From Marinobacter sp. LQ44 (GTDB lineage: Bacteria > Pseudomonadota > Gammaproteobacteria > Pseudomonadales > Oleiphilaceae): a stretch of DNA of 64,000 nucleotides. The notes beneath the pieces are model-generated. The model searched no databases. It was not told the origin of the DNA and saw only the letters and a program-made list of their open reading frames with translations. The stretch covers positions 3,534,001-3,598,000 of the forward strand of contig NZ_CP014754.1 of NCBI RefSeq assembly GCF_001447155.2, in the 5' to 3' direction. Shown here piece by piece: positions 34,878 through 43,196 of the stretch. A program made the position numbers and the translations under genes. Every line of letters starts with the position of its first letter. Within the stretch, counting starts at the first letter, position 1.

Positions 34878-36090
34878 GGTATCGGGCCTGTGTCGGTTGG
34901 GTGAGTACCAGGTGTTCAAATTGTTCAATCTGGCTGTTCCAGCTCAGATCCAGCGCATCCAGGCGGGCCTGGGCGCGAACCCGGCTCAAAAGGGTGGGCT
35001 GGTCAGCCAGTCGCAATGCGTGGTTGATAAAGGCTTCGTCCTCCGACAGCTCTGCTTTCAGACCATTTTCTTCGTGGCGAAGGTGTTCAGCGGCCGCCGC
35101 GTCGTCAAAGGCGACCACTCCGAGCCCACTGGCCATGGCTTCGAGAACCACGTTGCCAAAGGTGTCGGTTTTGCTTGGAAACAGGAACAGGTCGCCCGAC
35201 GCATAATGCCTGGCCAGATCTTCTCCGCGTTGGGTGCCGCAGAAAATGTATTCCGGGTGGCGTTCCGCCAGTTGTTTGCGCATTGGGCCGTCTCCCACAA
35301 GAATGAACCGGGCATTGGGATGGAGGCCCCGGATCCGTTCAAAACAGGCGACCGCCATGCGCAGGTTCTTCTCGGCGGCCAGTCGGCCCACGTAGAGTAC
35401 CGCCCGGTCACTGTTGGTCAGGCCCCAGCGGGCGCGCAGGTCGTGGTCACGCTTGTGGGGAGTGAAGCGATGGCAGTCCACGCCGCGGCTCCACAGGCCG
35501 GTCGGGTGGATGCCCATGGCTTGCGTAACCGCTTGCATTTTTCGGGTTGGTACCAGAGTGATGGCGGTCCGGTTGTGGAGCCAGCGGCCATAGGCGCAGA
35601 GTAATCGTTCCAGGCCGCCGGCACCGTAGTAACGGGAGTAGCTATGGAAGTTGGTGTGAAAGCCGGACGACACCGGGATGCCAAGATTTCGGGCGGCGGA
35701 TACTGCTGCTACACCCAGCGGTCCCTGGGTGGCAACATAGATGGCGTCTGGTCGTTGACTCTGCCAGAGTTTTTTCAGGGTGGCCGGGCGCGACACGCCG
35801 AACTGCAGATCGCTGTATCCGGGCAGGGGCAGGCCGGTGACCACCAGTTCACGGGTAAAGAGGCCGTCACCGGTGCTTTCAAACAGCCCTTTTTGCTCAT
35901 GGGCCTGCTTTGGCCTTACCACCGTGATCTTGTGGCCCCGTTGCATCAACCCCTGGCACAGGTGCTTCAAGGTGTTGGCCACGCCGTTTATTTCCGGCGG
36001 AAACGTCTCCGAAACAATGGTAATGTGTTGCGGGCGCCGGTCAGTCAGCTTGGGGTTGGTCACGGTGCATCCTGAATGTGTCGCTGTCAT
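34843..36090 (-). CDS. Glycosyltransferase, GT4 family
   Basis: This encodes 415 residues if ATG 36090 is used; longer frames enter the upstream region. It is a GT-B fold: an N-terminal Rossmann domain with SETFPPEINGVANTLKHLCQGL, a signature of the MgtA/PimB-like branch that often adds mannose or glucose to lipids. The C-terminal nucleotide-sugar domain has VGRLAAEKNLRMAV and the E-x7-E-type segment FPSKTDTFGNVVLEAMASG. No signal peptide. Substrate is unknown; glycolipid synthesis is a reasonable guess given the coupled PAP2 phosphatase. Confidence 0.85.
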   Translation of the reverse strand: MTATHSGCTVTNPKLTDRRPQHITIVSETFPPEINGVANTLKHLCQGLMQRGHKITVVRPKQAHEQKGLFESTGDGLFTRELVVTGLPLPGYSDLQFGVSRPATLKKLWQSQRPDAIYVATQGPLGVAAVSAARNLGIPVSSGFHTNFHSYSRYYGAGGLERLLCAYGRWLHNRTAITLVPTRKMQAVTQAMGIHPTGLWSRGVDCHRFTPHKRDHDLRARWGLTNSDRAVLYVGRLAAEKNLRMAVACFERIRGLHPNARFILVGDGPMRKQLAERHPEYIFCGTQRGEDLARHYASGDLFLFPSKTDTFGNVVLEAMASGLGVVAFDDAAAAEHLRHEENGLKAELSEDEAFINHALRLADQPTLLSRVRAQARLDALDLSWNSQIEQFEHLVLTQPTQARYHGINKQGISLL

Positions 36091-36176
36091 GCTTCTACTA
36101 TGGAAATCCGGCATGACAGCCATGCGACAACTTTGTGACATTCCCTTTACGTCTTCTATATGCACGAGGAGATCTC

Positions 36177-37214
36177 ATGCAAACGCGAAAACTTGGACAA
36201 ACCGACATCGATGTCAGTCTGATCTGCCTGGGAACCATGACCTGGGGGGAGCAGAACACCGAGCAGGAAGCGTTTGAACAACTGGAATACGCCACCGGGG
36301 CAGGCATCAACTTCATCGACGTGGCCGAGATGTACCCGGTGCCGCCACGAGCGGAGACCCAGGGCCTGACCGAGACCTATCTGGGCAACTGGCTTGCCCG
36401 AAGAGGGCGCCGGGAGGATCTGGTGATTGCCACCAAGGTGGCCGGACCGGGCAATGGTTTGAGTTATCTGCGCGGCGGCCCGAGACTGACCCGGGAGCAT
36501 ATTCGCGCAGCCTGTGAGAGTAGTCTGGCGCGCCTGCAAACCGATTACATCGATCTTTACCAGGTGCACTGGCCGGACCGCAGTGCAAATTTCTTCGGCA
36601 AGCTGGGGTATCAGCGTAACCCGGACGAAACCTGGACCCCTATCGAGGAAACGCTGGGCGCCCTCGATGAGCTGGTCAAAGAGGGCAAGGTGCGCCACGT
36701 GGGATTGTCCAACGAAACGCCCTGGGGGACCATGGAATATCTGCGCCTGGCCCGCGAGAAACAGTGGCCCAGGGTGGCTTCCATCCAGAACCCCTACAGC
36801 CTCCTGAATCGATCTTTCGAGCTGGGCCTGGCGGAGTTTGCCCACCGGGAAAGCACCGGCTTGTTGGCCTACTCACCCCTTGCGTTCGGCATGCTGACAG
36901 GCAAGTATCTGGGCGGAAAATGGCCAGAAAAGGCCCGCTTGACGCTTTACGAGCGCTTCAGCCGATACACCGGGGAGCGGGCTGCGGACGCAACCCGTGC
37001 CTATGTGGAGCTGGCCCATCATCATGGGCTGACCCCGGCGCAGTTAGCTCTGGCCTGGGTGAATAGCCGCGAGTTTGTGACCAGTAACATTATCGGTGCA
37101 ACCACCATGGACCAGTTGAAGGAAAATGTCGGGTCTGCAGATATCCGGCTCAGCCCCGATCTGGTGGCGGCCGTGGAGGCTATTCACGACGAATTTACCT
37201 ACCCTTGTCCCTGA
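36177..37214 (+). CDS. Aldo/keto reductase (Tas-like)
   Basis: This encodes 345 residues from ATG 36177, six bases after GAGGAG. It is a TIM-barrel NADPH enzyme. The catalytic tetrad can be placed as Asp and Tyr in FIDVAEMYPVPP, Lys in VIATKVAG and His in LYQVHWPDR. The insertion RGGPRLTREHIRAACESSL and overall length match Tas/YajO-type AKR proteins. It probably reduces small aldehydes or ketones. It stands alone, divergent from the glycosyltransferase. Confidence 0.9.
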   Translation: MQTRKLGQTDIDVSLICLGTMTWGEQNTEQEAFEQLEYATGAGINFIDVAEMYPVPPRAETQGLTETYLGNWLARRGRREDLVIATKVAGPGNGLSYLRGGPRLTREHIRAACESSLARLQTDYIDLYQVHWPDRSANFFGKLGYQRNPDETWTPIEETLGALDELVKEGKVRHVGLSNETPWGTMEYLRLAREKQWPRVASIQNPYSLLNRSFELGLAEFAHRESTGLLAYSPLAFGMLTGKYLGGKWPEKARLTLYERFSRYTGERAADATRAYVELAHHHGLTPAQLALAWVNSREFVTSNIIGATTMDQLKENVGSADIRLSPDLVAAVEAIHDEFTYPCP

Positions 37215-37437
37215 GGGAGGCAGCCCACGGCGAGGTTGCCCTGTTTCCGGTTTCTCGGGGCGGGGCGGTTAAAGATTGCAATACAAGTGATCATTTGTTG
37301 ACAAAAAAGTGACCAATTTGCGTCGGGCTGCTGGCGCATTTGTGTGCAAAGTCACACCATTTTCAGGAGCAATCATTAGACTTTGGTGCTGAAGCGTTAA
37401 TGTTCCGAAATCATTTTTCCGGGTGCGTGTTGTCATC

Positions 37438-37773
37438 ATGATCATTCGTCTGTTTATCGCCCTGCTGGCCCTCAACTTCGTCGCGTTCGTAGTGCGCGCC
37501 GAAGCCGCTGAGCCTATTCTGGCCGATCGTATGATGGCTGAGCGTGATGACATGGTATCGGCCGAGGAAATCTATGAGCTTCAGGAATGGATGTCTGGAG
37601 ATTACGAAGACAACCATTTGGATGCTTTTGCCGCTATCGGTTCGCGTTTGTTGAGTATCGGATTGAGCCGCCGCGCGCAGCACAAGATCTACGCATCTGA
37701 CCCCGCGCAGCCTGACCATGGCATTGGTCTGTTGAACGAAGGTGCGGCTCTTAACCTGCGCTGGCGCTTCTGA
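37438..37773 (+). CDS. Small exported protein of unknown function
   Basis: This encodes 111 residues from ATG 37438 (a GTG at 37423 would add five residues to the signal). The N-terminus MIIRLFIALLALNFVAFVVR is a clear signal peptide or single membrane anchor, likely cut near AEA (about 25). The mature part is mostly charged and helical (MMAERDDMVSAEEIYELQEW), ending in a hydrophobic NLRWRF tail, which could be an outer-membrane-like C-terminus, though it is too short for a barrel. No family was recognised. The 220 bp upstream are AT-rich and should hold its promoter. Confidence 0.6.
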   Translation: MIIRLFIALLALNFVAFVVRAEAAEPILADRMMAERDDMVSAEEIYELQEWMSGDYEDNHLDAFAAIGSRLLSIGLSRRAQHKIYASDPAQPDHGIGLLNEGAALNLRWRF

Positions 37774-37918
37774 ACCACCTTCAAGACCCCTGTTTTACCC
37801 GTATCTTCCCACGTTACTCCCACCAATCAGCCAATCTCATGACCTGACGCATTGTCAGCTTCATTCTGTCGTGTGATCATCGACCCCGTTGCGATTCTCA
37901 AACAGTGGAGAGCTGGTG

Positions 37919-40132
37919 ATGGCAGAACAGAACGGAGTCTATTACGACGACGCGAACGCGTGCGTGGACCGGGTAATCGAACGGGTAGGAAAGCGCATTA
38001 CTCTGGGATTACCTCTTGGTCTTGGTAAGCCCGTTCGCTTTGCGAATGCCCTTTACCAGCGTGCCAAGAATGATCCGGAAATCCAGCTGCATATTGTCAC
38101 TGCGTTGTCGTTACTGGCTCCCGAGGGTGCATCGTCGCTGGAGAAGCGCTTTCTGGGGCCTTTTACCAAACGCCTTTATGGCAACATTCCTGAGCTGGAT
38201 TACGCGCGAGACGTCAATCGGAACCGGTTGCCAGACAACGTGACTGTCTCGGAATTCTTCTTCAAGGCCGGCAGTTATCTCAACAATCAAAGCCAGCAGC
38301 GCCACTACCTCTGCACCAACTATACCCACGCCGTCCGGGATCTGATGGCTCAGGGGGTGAATGTAGTCGGTCAGTTGATGTCACCAGGTGAGGATCATGG
38401 CCAGCCGGGCCACTTCAGCTTCAGCTGTAATCCGGATTTGTCGCTGGACATCCTGCCCTTGCTTCGGGAACGGGAAGCGGCTGGTACGCCAGTGGCCATG
38501 GTGGCAGAGCTCAATCACCACCTGCCGTGGTTCGGGCATCACGCCCAGGTTGAAGCCAGCCAGTTTGACGTGATCCTGTCTCACCGGGCCTCCGACTATC
38601 CGTTATTCTCCGCGCCCCAGATGGTGGTGAGCCCCGCGGACCACCTGATCGGCTTTTACGCTAGCAGCTTGCTGAAGGATGGCGGCACCCTGCAGGTGGG
38701 GATCGGGTCTCTTGGCGCCGCCCTGGTGCACAGCGCCATCCTCAGACACAAGCATAATGACGCCTGGAAAGCCGTGTTCGATCACCTGCAGGTGCAGGAT
38801 CAGTTTCCGGTGGTGCAGGAGTATGGTGGTACAGAACCTTTTGAACAGGGACTGTATGGATGCAGCGAAATGATGGTGGACGGTTTTGTCTACCTGCTTC
38901 AGGAAGGTATTCTCAAGCGCGAAGTCTACAATCACCCGGAATTGCAGAACCTGATCAACCGGGGTGAACTCACCGAGACCCCAAGCCTGGAGGCCCTGGA
39001 CGTTTTGTACAACGCAGGCCTGATCTCCTCACCATTGCGGGCGCGGGATGTGAACTGGCTGGTCCGGCACGGGGTGCTGCGCGACCATGTTGAGTTCAAG
39101 GGCGGAAGGATACGACTCAATGAGGAGGTATCGGTTGAGGCGGATCTCTCCAATGCCGACACCCGTAAAGCGCTCGAGGCATTGGCGCTGGGCGACAAGC
39201 TGGCTGGTGGGATTGCCATGCACGGTGGTTTCTACGTTGGCCCGGAGAAGTTCTATCAGGCCCTGAGAGAGCTTTCAGACGACCAGCGCGACAAGATCTG
39301 CATGACCAGTGTTAATTTTATCAACCACCTGTATGACCATCGCTTCGGTGATCAGAAGCTCAAGGTGGCACAACGGGTCCATGGACGGTTTATCAATTCC
39401 GCCATGATGTACACTCTAAACGGTTCGGCGGTGTCGGACGGGCTGGCGGATGGCCGTGTGGTGAGTGGTGTTGGCGGCCAGTACAACTTTGTGGCCATGG
39501 CCCATGAGTTGCCGGGGGCTCGCTCCATCCTGGCCCTGAGAGCCACGCGGGTCTCCGCCGGTAAGACCGTCTCGAACATTGTATTCAACTACGCCCACTG
39601 CACCATCCCAAGACACCTGAGGGATATCGTGATTACCGAATACGGCATCGCGGACCTTCGTGGGCAGTCCGATGAACAAGTGTTCCTCAGGCTGATCCGG
39701 ATTGCCGACTCCCGATTCCAGGAGTCATTGCTGGCGCAGGCCAAGAAAGCGGGCAAGGTAAAAGCGGACTTCAAACTCCCGGCACACTGGCGCCAGAATA
39801 CCCCTGAGAAAGTCGCTCGGGCCCTGAAGGCCGGGGGGGAAGGCGACTGGTTCCCGGCCTTCCCGTTTGGCAAGGATTTCACCGACGAAGAGTTGAAATT
39901 AGGGAAAGCCCTTAAGGGGCTGAAAGCCGCAACGGCTACTCCCCGTGGTAAACTGGCGACCATCTGGCAGGCCCTGAAGGCGGACGACGAAGAGGGGCGT
40001 TATGACGCCCTGCTTGATCGAATGGGTTTGAAAAAGCCGTCAGGATTCCGGGAAAAACTGGACCGGAAGCTGGTAATCCATGGCCTGCAAAAACTCGAAC
40101 CCCGTAAAGAAACAGGAAACAAAACAAGCTGA
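37919..40132 (+). CDS. Acetyl-CoA hydrolase/transferase family protein
   Basis: This encodes 737 residues; ATG 37919 follows GGAGAG. The N-terminal half resembles CoA-transferase domain I (ITLGLPLGLGKPVRFANAL). The C-terminal half has the glycine-rich GVGGQYNF motif and ITEYGIADLRGQ, the clearest signature of acetyl-CoA hydrolase/transferases. It should move CoA between short acyl groups or hydrolyse acyl-CoA. At 737 residues it is longer than the 500-residue classical enzymes; the C-terminal 100 residues are Lys-rich and unlike them. Its stop overlaps the next start (TGATG). Confidence 0.85.
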   Translation: MAEQNGVYYDDANACVDRVIERVGKRITLGLPLGLGKPVRFANALYQRAKNDPEIQLHIVTALSLLAPEGASSLEKRFLGPFTKRLYGNIPELDYARDVNRNRLPDNVTVSEFFFKAGSYLNNQSQQRHYLCTNYTHAVRDLMAQGVNVVGQLMSPGEDHGQPGHFSFSCNPDLSLDILPLLREREAAGTPVAMVAELNHHLPWFGHHAQVEASQFDVILSHRASDYPLFSAPQMVVSPADHLIGFYASSLLKDGGTLQVGIGSLGAALVHSAILRHKHNDAWKAVFDHLQVQDQFPVVQEYGGTEPFEQGLYGCSEMMVDGFVYLLQEGILKREVYNHPELQNLINRGELTETPSLEALDVLYNAGLISSPLRARDVNWLVRHGVLRDHVEFKGGRIRLNEEVSVEADLSNADTRKALEALALGDKLAGGIAMHGGFYVGPEKFYQALRELSDDQRDKICMTSVNFINHLYDHRFGDQKLKVAQRVHGRFINSAMMYTLNGSAVSDGLADGRVVSGVGGQYNFVAMAHELPGARSILALRATRVSAGKTVSNIVFNYAHCTIPRHLRDIVITEYGIADLRGQSDEQVFLRLIRIADSRFQESLLAQAKKAGKVKADFKLPAHWRQNTPEKVARALKAGGEGDWFPAFPFGKDFTDEELKLGKALKGLKAATATPRGKLATIWQALKADDEEGRYDALLDRMGLKKPSGFREKLDRKLVIHGLQKLEPRKETGNKTS

Positions 40133-40608
40133 TGCAAGCCGATAAGCCGCAACTCAAGCCCGAAGTATTCACTGTCCATTACGTGCTCAAGAACCGTATA
40201 GGTGAGCTGGTGGATACCTCGGAAGGCAGTGAGCCACTGCATTTCCTGTACGGTACCCCGGAAATCATCGCGGGCATCCAGGAAGCGGTGAAAGACCGCC
40301 GGGTGGGCGATTGTCTTGAAGTTACCATCCCCCCGGAAATGGCTTACGGAGACTATCGCGAAGACCTGGTCCGCAAGGTGCCCCGTTCTCTGTTTGAAGG
40401 CGTGGAGAACCTGCAGGTGGGGATGAAGTTCCAGACCAATTCCGGCGACCAGGCCCAGGTGGTGCAGGTGGTCTCCATCGATGGCAACCTGGTGAAGGTA
40501 GATGCTAACCATCCGCTGGCTGGCTTTACCCTGTATTTTGACCTGGAGATCGTCGGTCGCAGAGAGGCTACGGAAGACGAGGTAGCCCAGGGGCGCCCGC
40601 TGTTCTGA
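40132..40608 (+). CDS. FKBP-type peptidyl-prolyl isomerase, SlyD-like
   Basis: This encodes 158 residues. The FKBP core is split by an inserted flap domain as in SlyD: VHYVLKNRIGELVDTSEG, then the IF domain (about 65-120, PEMAYGDYREDLVRKVPRSLFE), then VDANHPLAGFTLYFDLEIV. It lacks the His/Cys-rich metal-binding tail of E. coli SlyD. It acts as a prolyl isomerase and chaperone in the cytoplasm. The gene overlaps the upstream stop by one base and its 3' end overlaps the convergent acyltransferase gene by 41 nt. Confidence 0.9.
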   Translation: MQADKPQLKPEVFTVHYVLKNRIGELVDTSEGSEPLHFLYGTPEIIAGIQEAVKDRRVGDCLEVTIPPEMAYGDYREDLVRKVPRSLFEGVENLQVGMKFQTNSGDQAQVVQVVSIDGNLVKVDANHPLAGFTLYFDLEIVGRREATEDEVAQGRPLF

Positions 40609-41383
40609 GGCCGGTGGACCTGGCTTCGAATTCGCCTGCGTGAATATGCTTCAAACCGGTACTGATCTGCTGATGGATTAAAGCGGTCAGGGCGTTACTC
40701 GATTCCGGGCAGGCCGGGTCTATGGCCGGGTGAATCACCACATCCACCTGGGTCGGCGGTTGCCTGAGCAGCCGGATCAGGTGGGTATGGAAACTGTCGT
40801 CACCGATGAACGGGGCGATCGGATCCGGACGATGTGCTCTGCGGTAACCGATGGTTATTGGCTGGATCGGTGCGTTGGCGTCGCGGGCGGCGGCCAGCAA
40901 AAAACCGTGGATCGGCAGCACTGCCAGTCCCGAGCTGGTGGTGCCTTCCGGAAACACCAGGACAGACTCCCCGGCATTCAGGCATCGTCTTATCTCCGTT
41001 TTTATTCGCCTGGCCTGGCCGCTTCCGCGCTGGATGAACAAGGTGCCGGCTTGCCTTGCGAGCCAGCCGATAATTGGCCAGTTGCCCACCTCAGCCTTGG
41101 ACAGGAACCTCAACGGCGTTATGCACCCCAATATGGGAATGTCAGACCAGCTGATGTGGTTGGCAACGTAGAGTGCGTGGGCTTCCGTGGGCTGGCCGTG
41201 CACCCGGATACGGAACCCGAGGCACTGGCAGGCCCGACGGAAGCAGAAAGCGGCCCAGGGTGAACGGTCGACAGGTTGTCGCCGGAACAGGTCGACCAGT
41301 TTCAGGGTGATGGCCAGGGCGCAGGTGCCCGCAAGAAACACCAGGAACCCGGTAAGCCGGATTAGTAATCGTATCCACCCCAT
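40568..41383 (-). CDS. Lyso-lipid acyltransferase, PlsC/OlsA-like
   Basis: This encodes 271 residues with an N-terminal membrane helix (about 5-28). The acyltransferase motifs are NHISWSD (H-x4-D), FIQRGSG and FPEGTTSSG. It lies 17 bp after an OlsB-like gene, so it may be the O-acyltransferase that finishes ornithine lipid from lyso-ornithine lipid; an ordinary lysophosphatidate acyltransferase is the alternative. The final 40 residues, rich in Arg/Gly/Pro, overlap the FKBP gene on the other strand and may be dispensable. Confidence 0.82.
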   Translation of the reverse strand: MGWIRLLIRLTGFLVFLAGTCALAITLKLVDLFRRQPVDRSPWAAFCFRRACQCLGFRIRVHGQPTEAHALYVANHISWSDIPILGCITPLRFLSKAEVGNWPIIGWLARQAGTLFIQRGSGQARRIKTEIRRCLNAGESVLVFPEGTTSSGLAVLPIHGFLLAAARDANAPIQPITIGYRRAHRPDPIAPFIGDDSFHTHLIRLLRQPPTQVDVVIHPAIDPACPESSNALTALIHQQISTGLKHIHAGEFEARSTGLRTAGAPGLPRLP

Positions 41384-41400
41384 CTGCTGCTCCTTTGCCT

Positions 41401-42162
41401 TCAGGCGGTGCGCCCCATGAAATGCCGGCTATACCTGGCGGTCAGTTTGCTGACTTCCAGAACCACCAGCAGGTCCGCGCAGCGGAAGTCCGGGTCCCAG
41501 CAGGGTTCGCCGCACACTCTTGCGCCAAGGCGCATGTAGGCGCGAATCAGGGCTGGCACGTCATCGCTGTGTTCGTGTTCGGCGCGGGTCAGGTGTGGCA
41601 GGGCACGGAGTGGGGTTACCCGGAATGCAGGGGCGGCAAGGTATTCATTCTGCAGGTACCGTGCTATCCGCCAGGCTTTCATGCCGCCATCGGCCATGCT
41701 GATACTGGCGCAGCCAATCAGATAGTCCACGTTCCGGCTATCCAGGTATTCCGCCAGGGCTGCCCACAAAAGGGTGATGGTGCCGCCATTGCGGTAATCG
41801 GGATGAACGCAAGTCCTGCCCAGTTCCGCAAGGGTGCCCGGCAATTTACCCAGATTGCTCAGATCGAACTCGCCTGAAGAATAGAAGCCGCCAACCGAAG
41901 GCACGTCGCTCTGGTGCAGGATGCGAGTGGTTGCAACCACTTCACCGGTGCCGCCATCGGTAACGATCAGGTGGTCGCACAGGGCATCGTAGGCATCGGC
42001 ATCGATACCCGGCGTGGTGGCGCCCAGATCACTGCCATACTCCTCGGAGAAAACCCTGTAACGCAGTCGCTGGGCGGTTTCGATGAGTTGTGGGCACCGT
42101 GTCAGGGTGGTTTTCAGCTGGCGCCCCCGGCGCGGCTGGGAACGGGCGATTTGTGCTGTCAT
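41401..42162 (-). CDS. OlsB-like N-acyltransferase (ornithine-lipid type)
   Basis: This encodes 253 residues from ATG 42162. It has a GNAT-like acyl-ACP acyltransferase fold with LRYRVFSEEYGSDLG near the start, TRILHQSDVP, ELGRTCVHPDYRNGG and LIGCASISMADGG, all typical of OlsB-type enzymes, which join a 3-hydroxy fatty acid to ornithine. Together with the PlsC-like gene just downstream it forms the two-step ornithine-lipid route, a phosphorus-free membrane lipid used when phosphate is low. Related hemolysin-like GNATs use other acceptors, so the substrate is an inference. Confidence 0.8.
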   Translation of the reverse strand: MTAQIARSQPRRGRQLKTTLTRCPQLIETAQRLRYRVFSEEYGSDLGATTPGIDADAYDALCDHLIVTDGGTGEVVATTRILHQSDVPSVGGFYSSGEFDLSNLGKLPGTLAELGRTCVHPDYRNGGTITLLWAALAEYLDSRNVDYLIGCASISMADGGMKAWRIARYLQNEYLAAPAFRVTPLRALPHLTRAEHEHSDDVPALIRAYMRLGARVCGEPCWDPDFRCADLLVVLEVSKLTARYSRHFMGRTA

Positions 42163-42403
42163 GGCCTTGGCCTCTTGTTTCAATCACAAGCCAAGGCTAT
42201 GAAGCTCCTGTGACAGTGAGGTGAACTGCCGGTGACGTCTGTATGACAATGGCCGGGATCTGTCGCTAACCGGATTTGTGTCACAGGCTGTAACCCTATG
42301 ACCGTTCCATGTATATTTCTGAATAGCATGTATAATTGCTGTAACGGTACGTTGCCTGTATTGTCGGGTGGACGACCCCAAAAACCGGAATAAAAAAACA
42401 GAG

Positions 42404-43138
42404 ATGGATGGCGTGGAACAGACAAACGAGAGTTGGCGAATCCTGATCGTAGAGGACGATGAACGGCTTGCGGACCTTACCCGCGAGTACCTCGAAAACA
42501 ACGGGCTGACAGTCTCCCTGGAAACTCACGGTGGAGCCGCAGTTGAACGAATCCGTAATGAGCAGCCAGATCTTGTTGTGCTGGATCTCATGTTGCCGGG
42601 CGAAGACGGCCTGTCGATCTGCCGTCGAGTCAGGCCCTTCTATTCTGGACCCATCATCATGCTCACTGCCCGAACCGACGACCTGGATCAGGTACTTGGC
42701 CTGGAAATGGGGGCTGATGATTACATCGGCAAGCCGGTACAGCCAAGGGTTCTGTTGGCCCGAATCCGGGCCATGCTCCGGCGGATGGAAACCGCCCCTG
42801 CCGGTAATCCGGAAGAAGGTGGTGAGGAGCCTGTGCGCCTGCAGTTCAATGACCTGGTGGTTGATCGCTCCATGCGGGAGGCCTGGCTCAGTGAAGAAAG
42901 TATTGACCTGACCAGCGCAGAATTTGACCTGCTTTGGTTGCTGGCCAGTAATGCCGGTCGGGTGCTCAGCCGTGAAGAGATCTTTACCGCCTTGCGTGGT
43001 ATCGAGTACGACGGCCAGGACCGCTCCATTGATGTTCGGGTGTCCCGCATAAGGCCGAAAATCGGAGATGATCCCATTCACCCTCGTCGAATAAAAACGG
43101 TGCGCAGTAAAGGCTACCTGTTCGTAAAAGAAGCCTGA
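42404..43138 (+). CDS. OmpR/PhoB-family response regulator, RstA-like
   Basis: This encodes 244 residues from ATG 42404; a GTG at 42368 would add 12. The receiver domain has acidic EDDE near residue 20, phospho-acceptor Asp in VVLDLMLPGEDG (about 62) and Lys in YIGKPVQP. The C-terminal winged helix has FDLLWLLASNAGRVLSREEIF and DVRVSRIRPKIG. IGKPVQPRVLLARIRAMLRR is characteristic of RstA. It lies 58 bp before its kinase gene. The regulated genes are unknown. Confidence 0.9.
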   Translation: MDGVEQTNESWRILIVEDDERLADLTREYLENNGLTVSLETHGGAAVERIRNEQPDLVVLDLMLPGEDGLSICRRVRPFYSGPIIMLTARTDDLDQVLGLEMGADDYIGKPVQPRVLLARIRAMLRRMETAPAGNPEEGGEEPVRLQFNDLVVDRSMREAWLSEESIDLTSAEFDLLWLLASNAGRVLSREEIFTALRGIEYDGQDRSIDVRVSRIRPKIGDDPIHPRRIKTVRSKGYLFVKEA

Positions 43139-43196
43139 CCGTTTTTCCGCGGCCTGTCCTCCCTGGTGGGCAGACCGTGTTACCAGGGTAGGCCCA

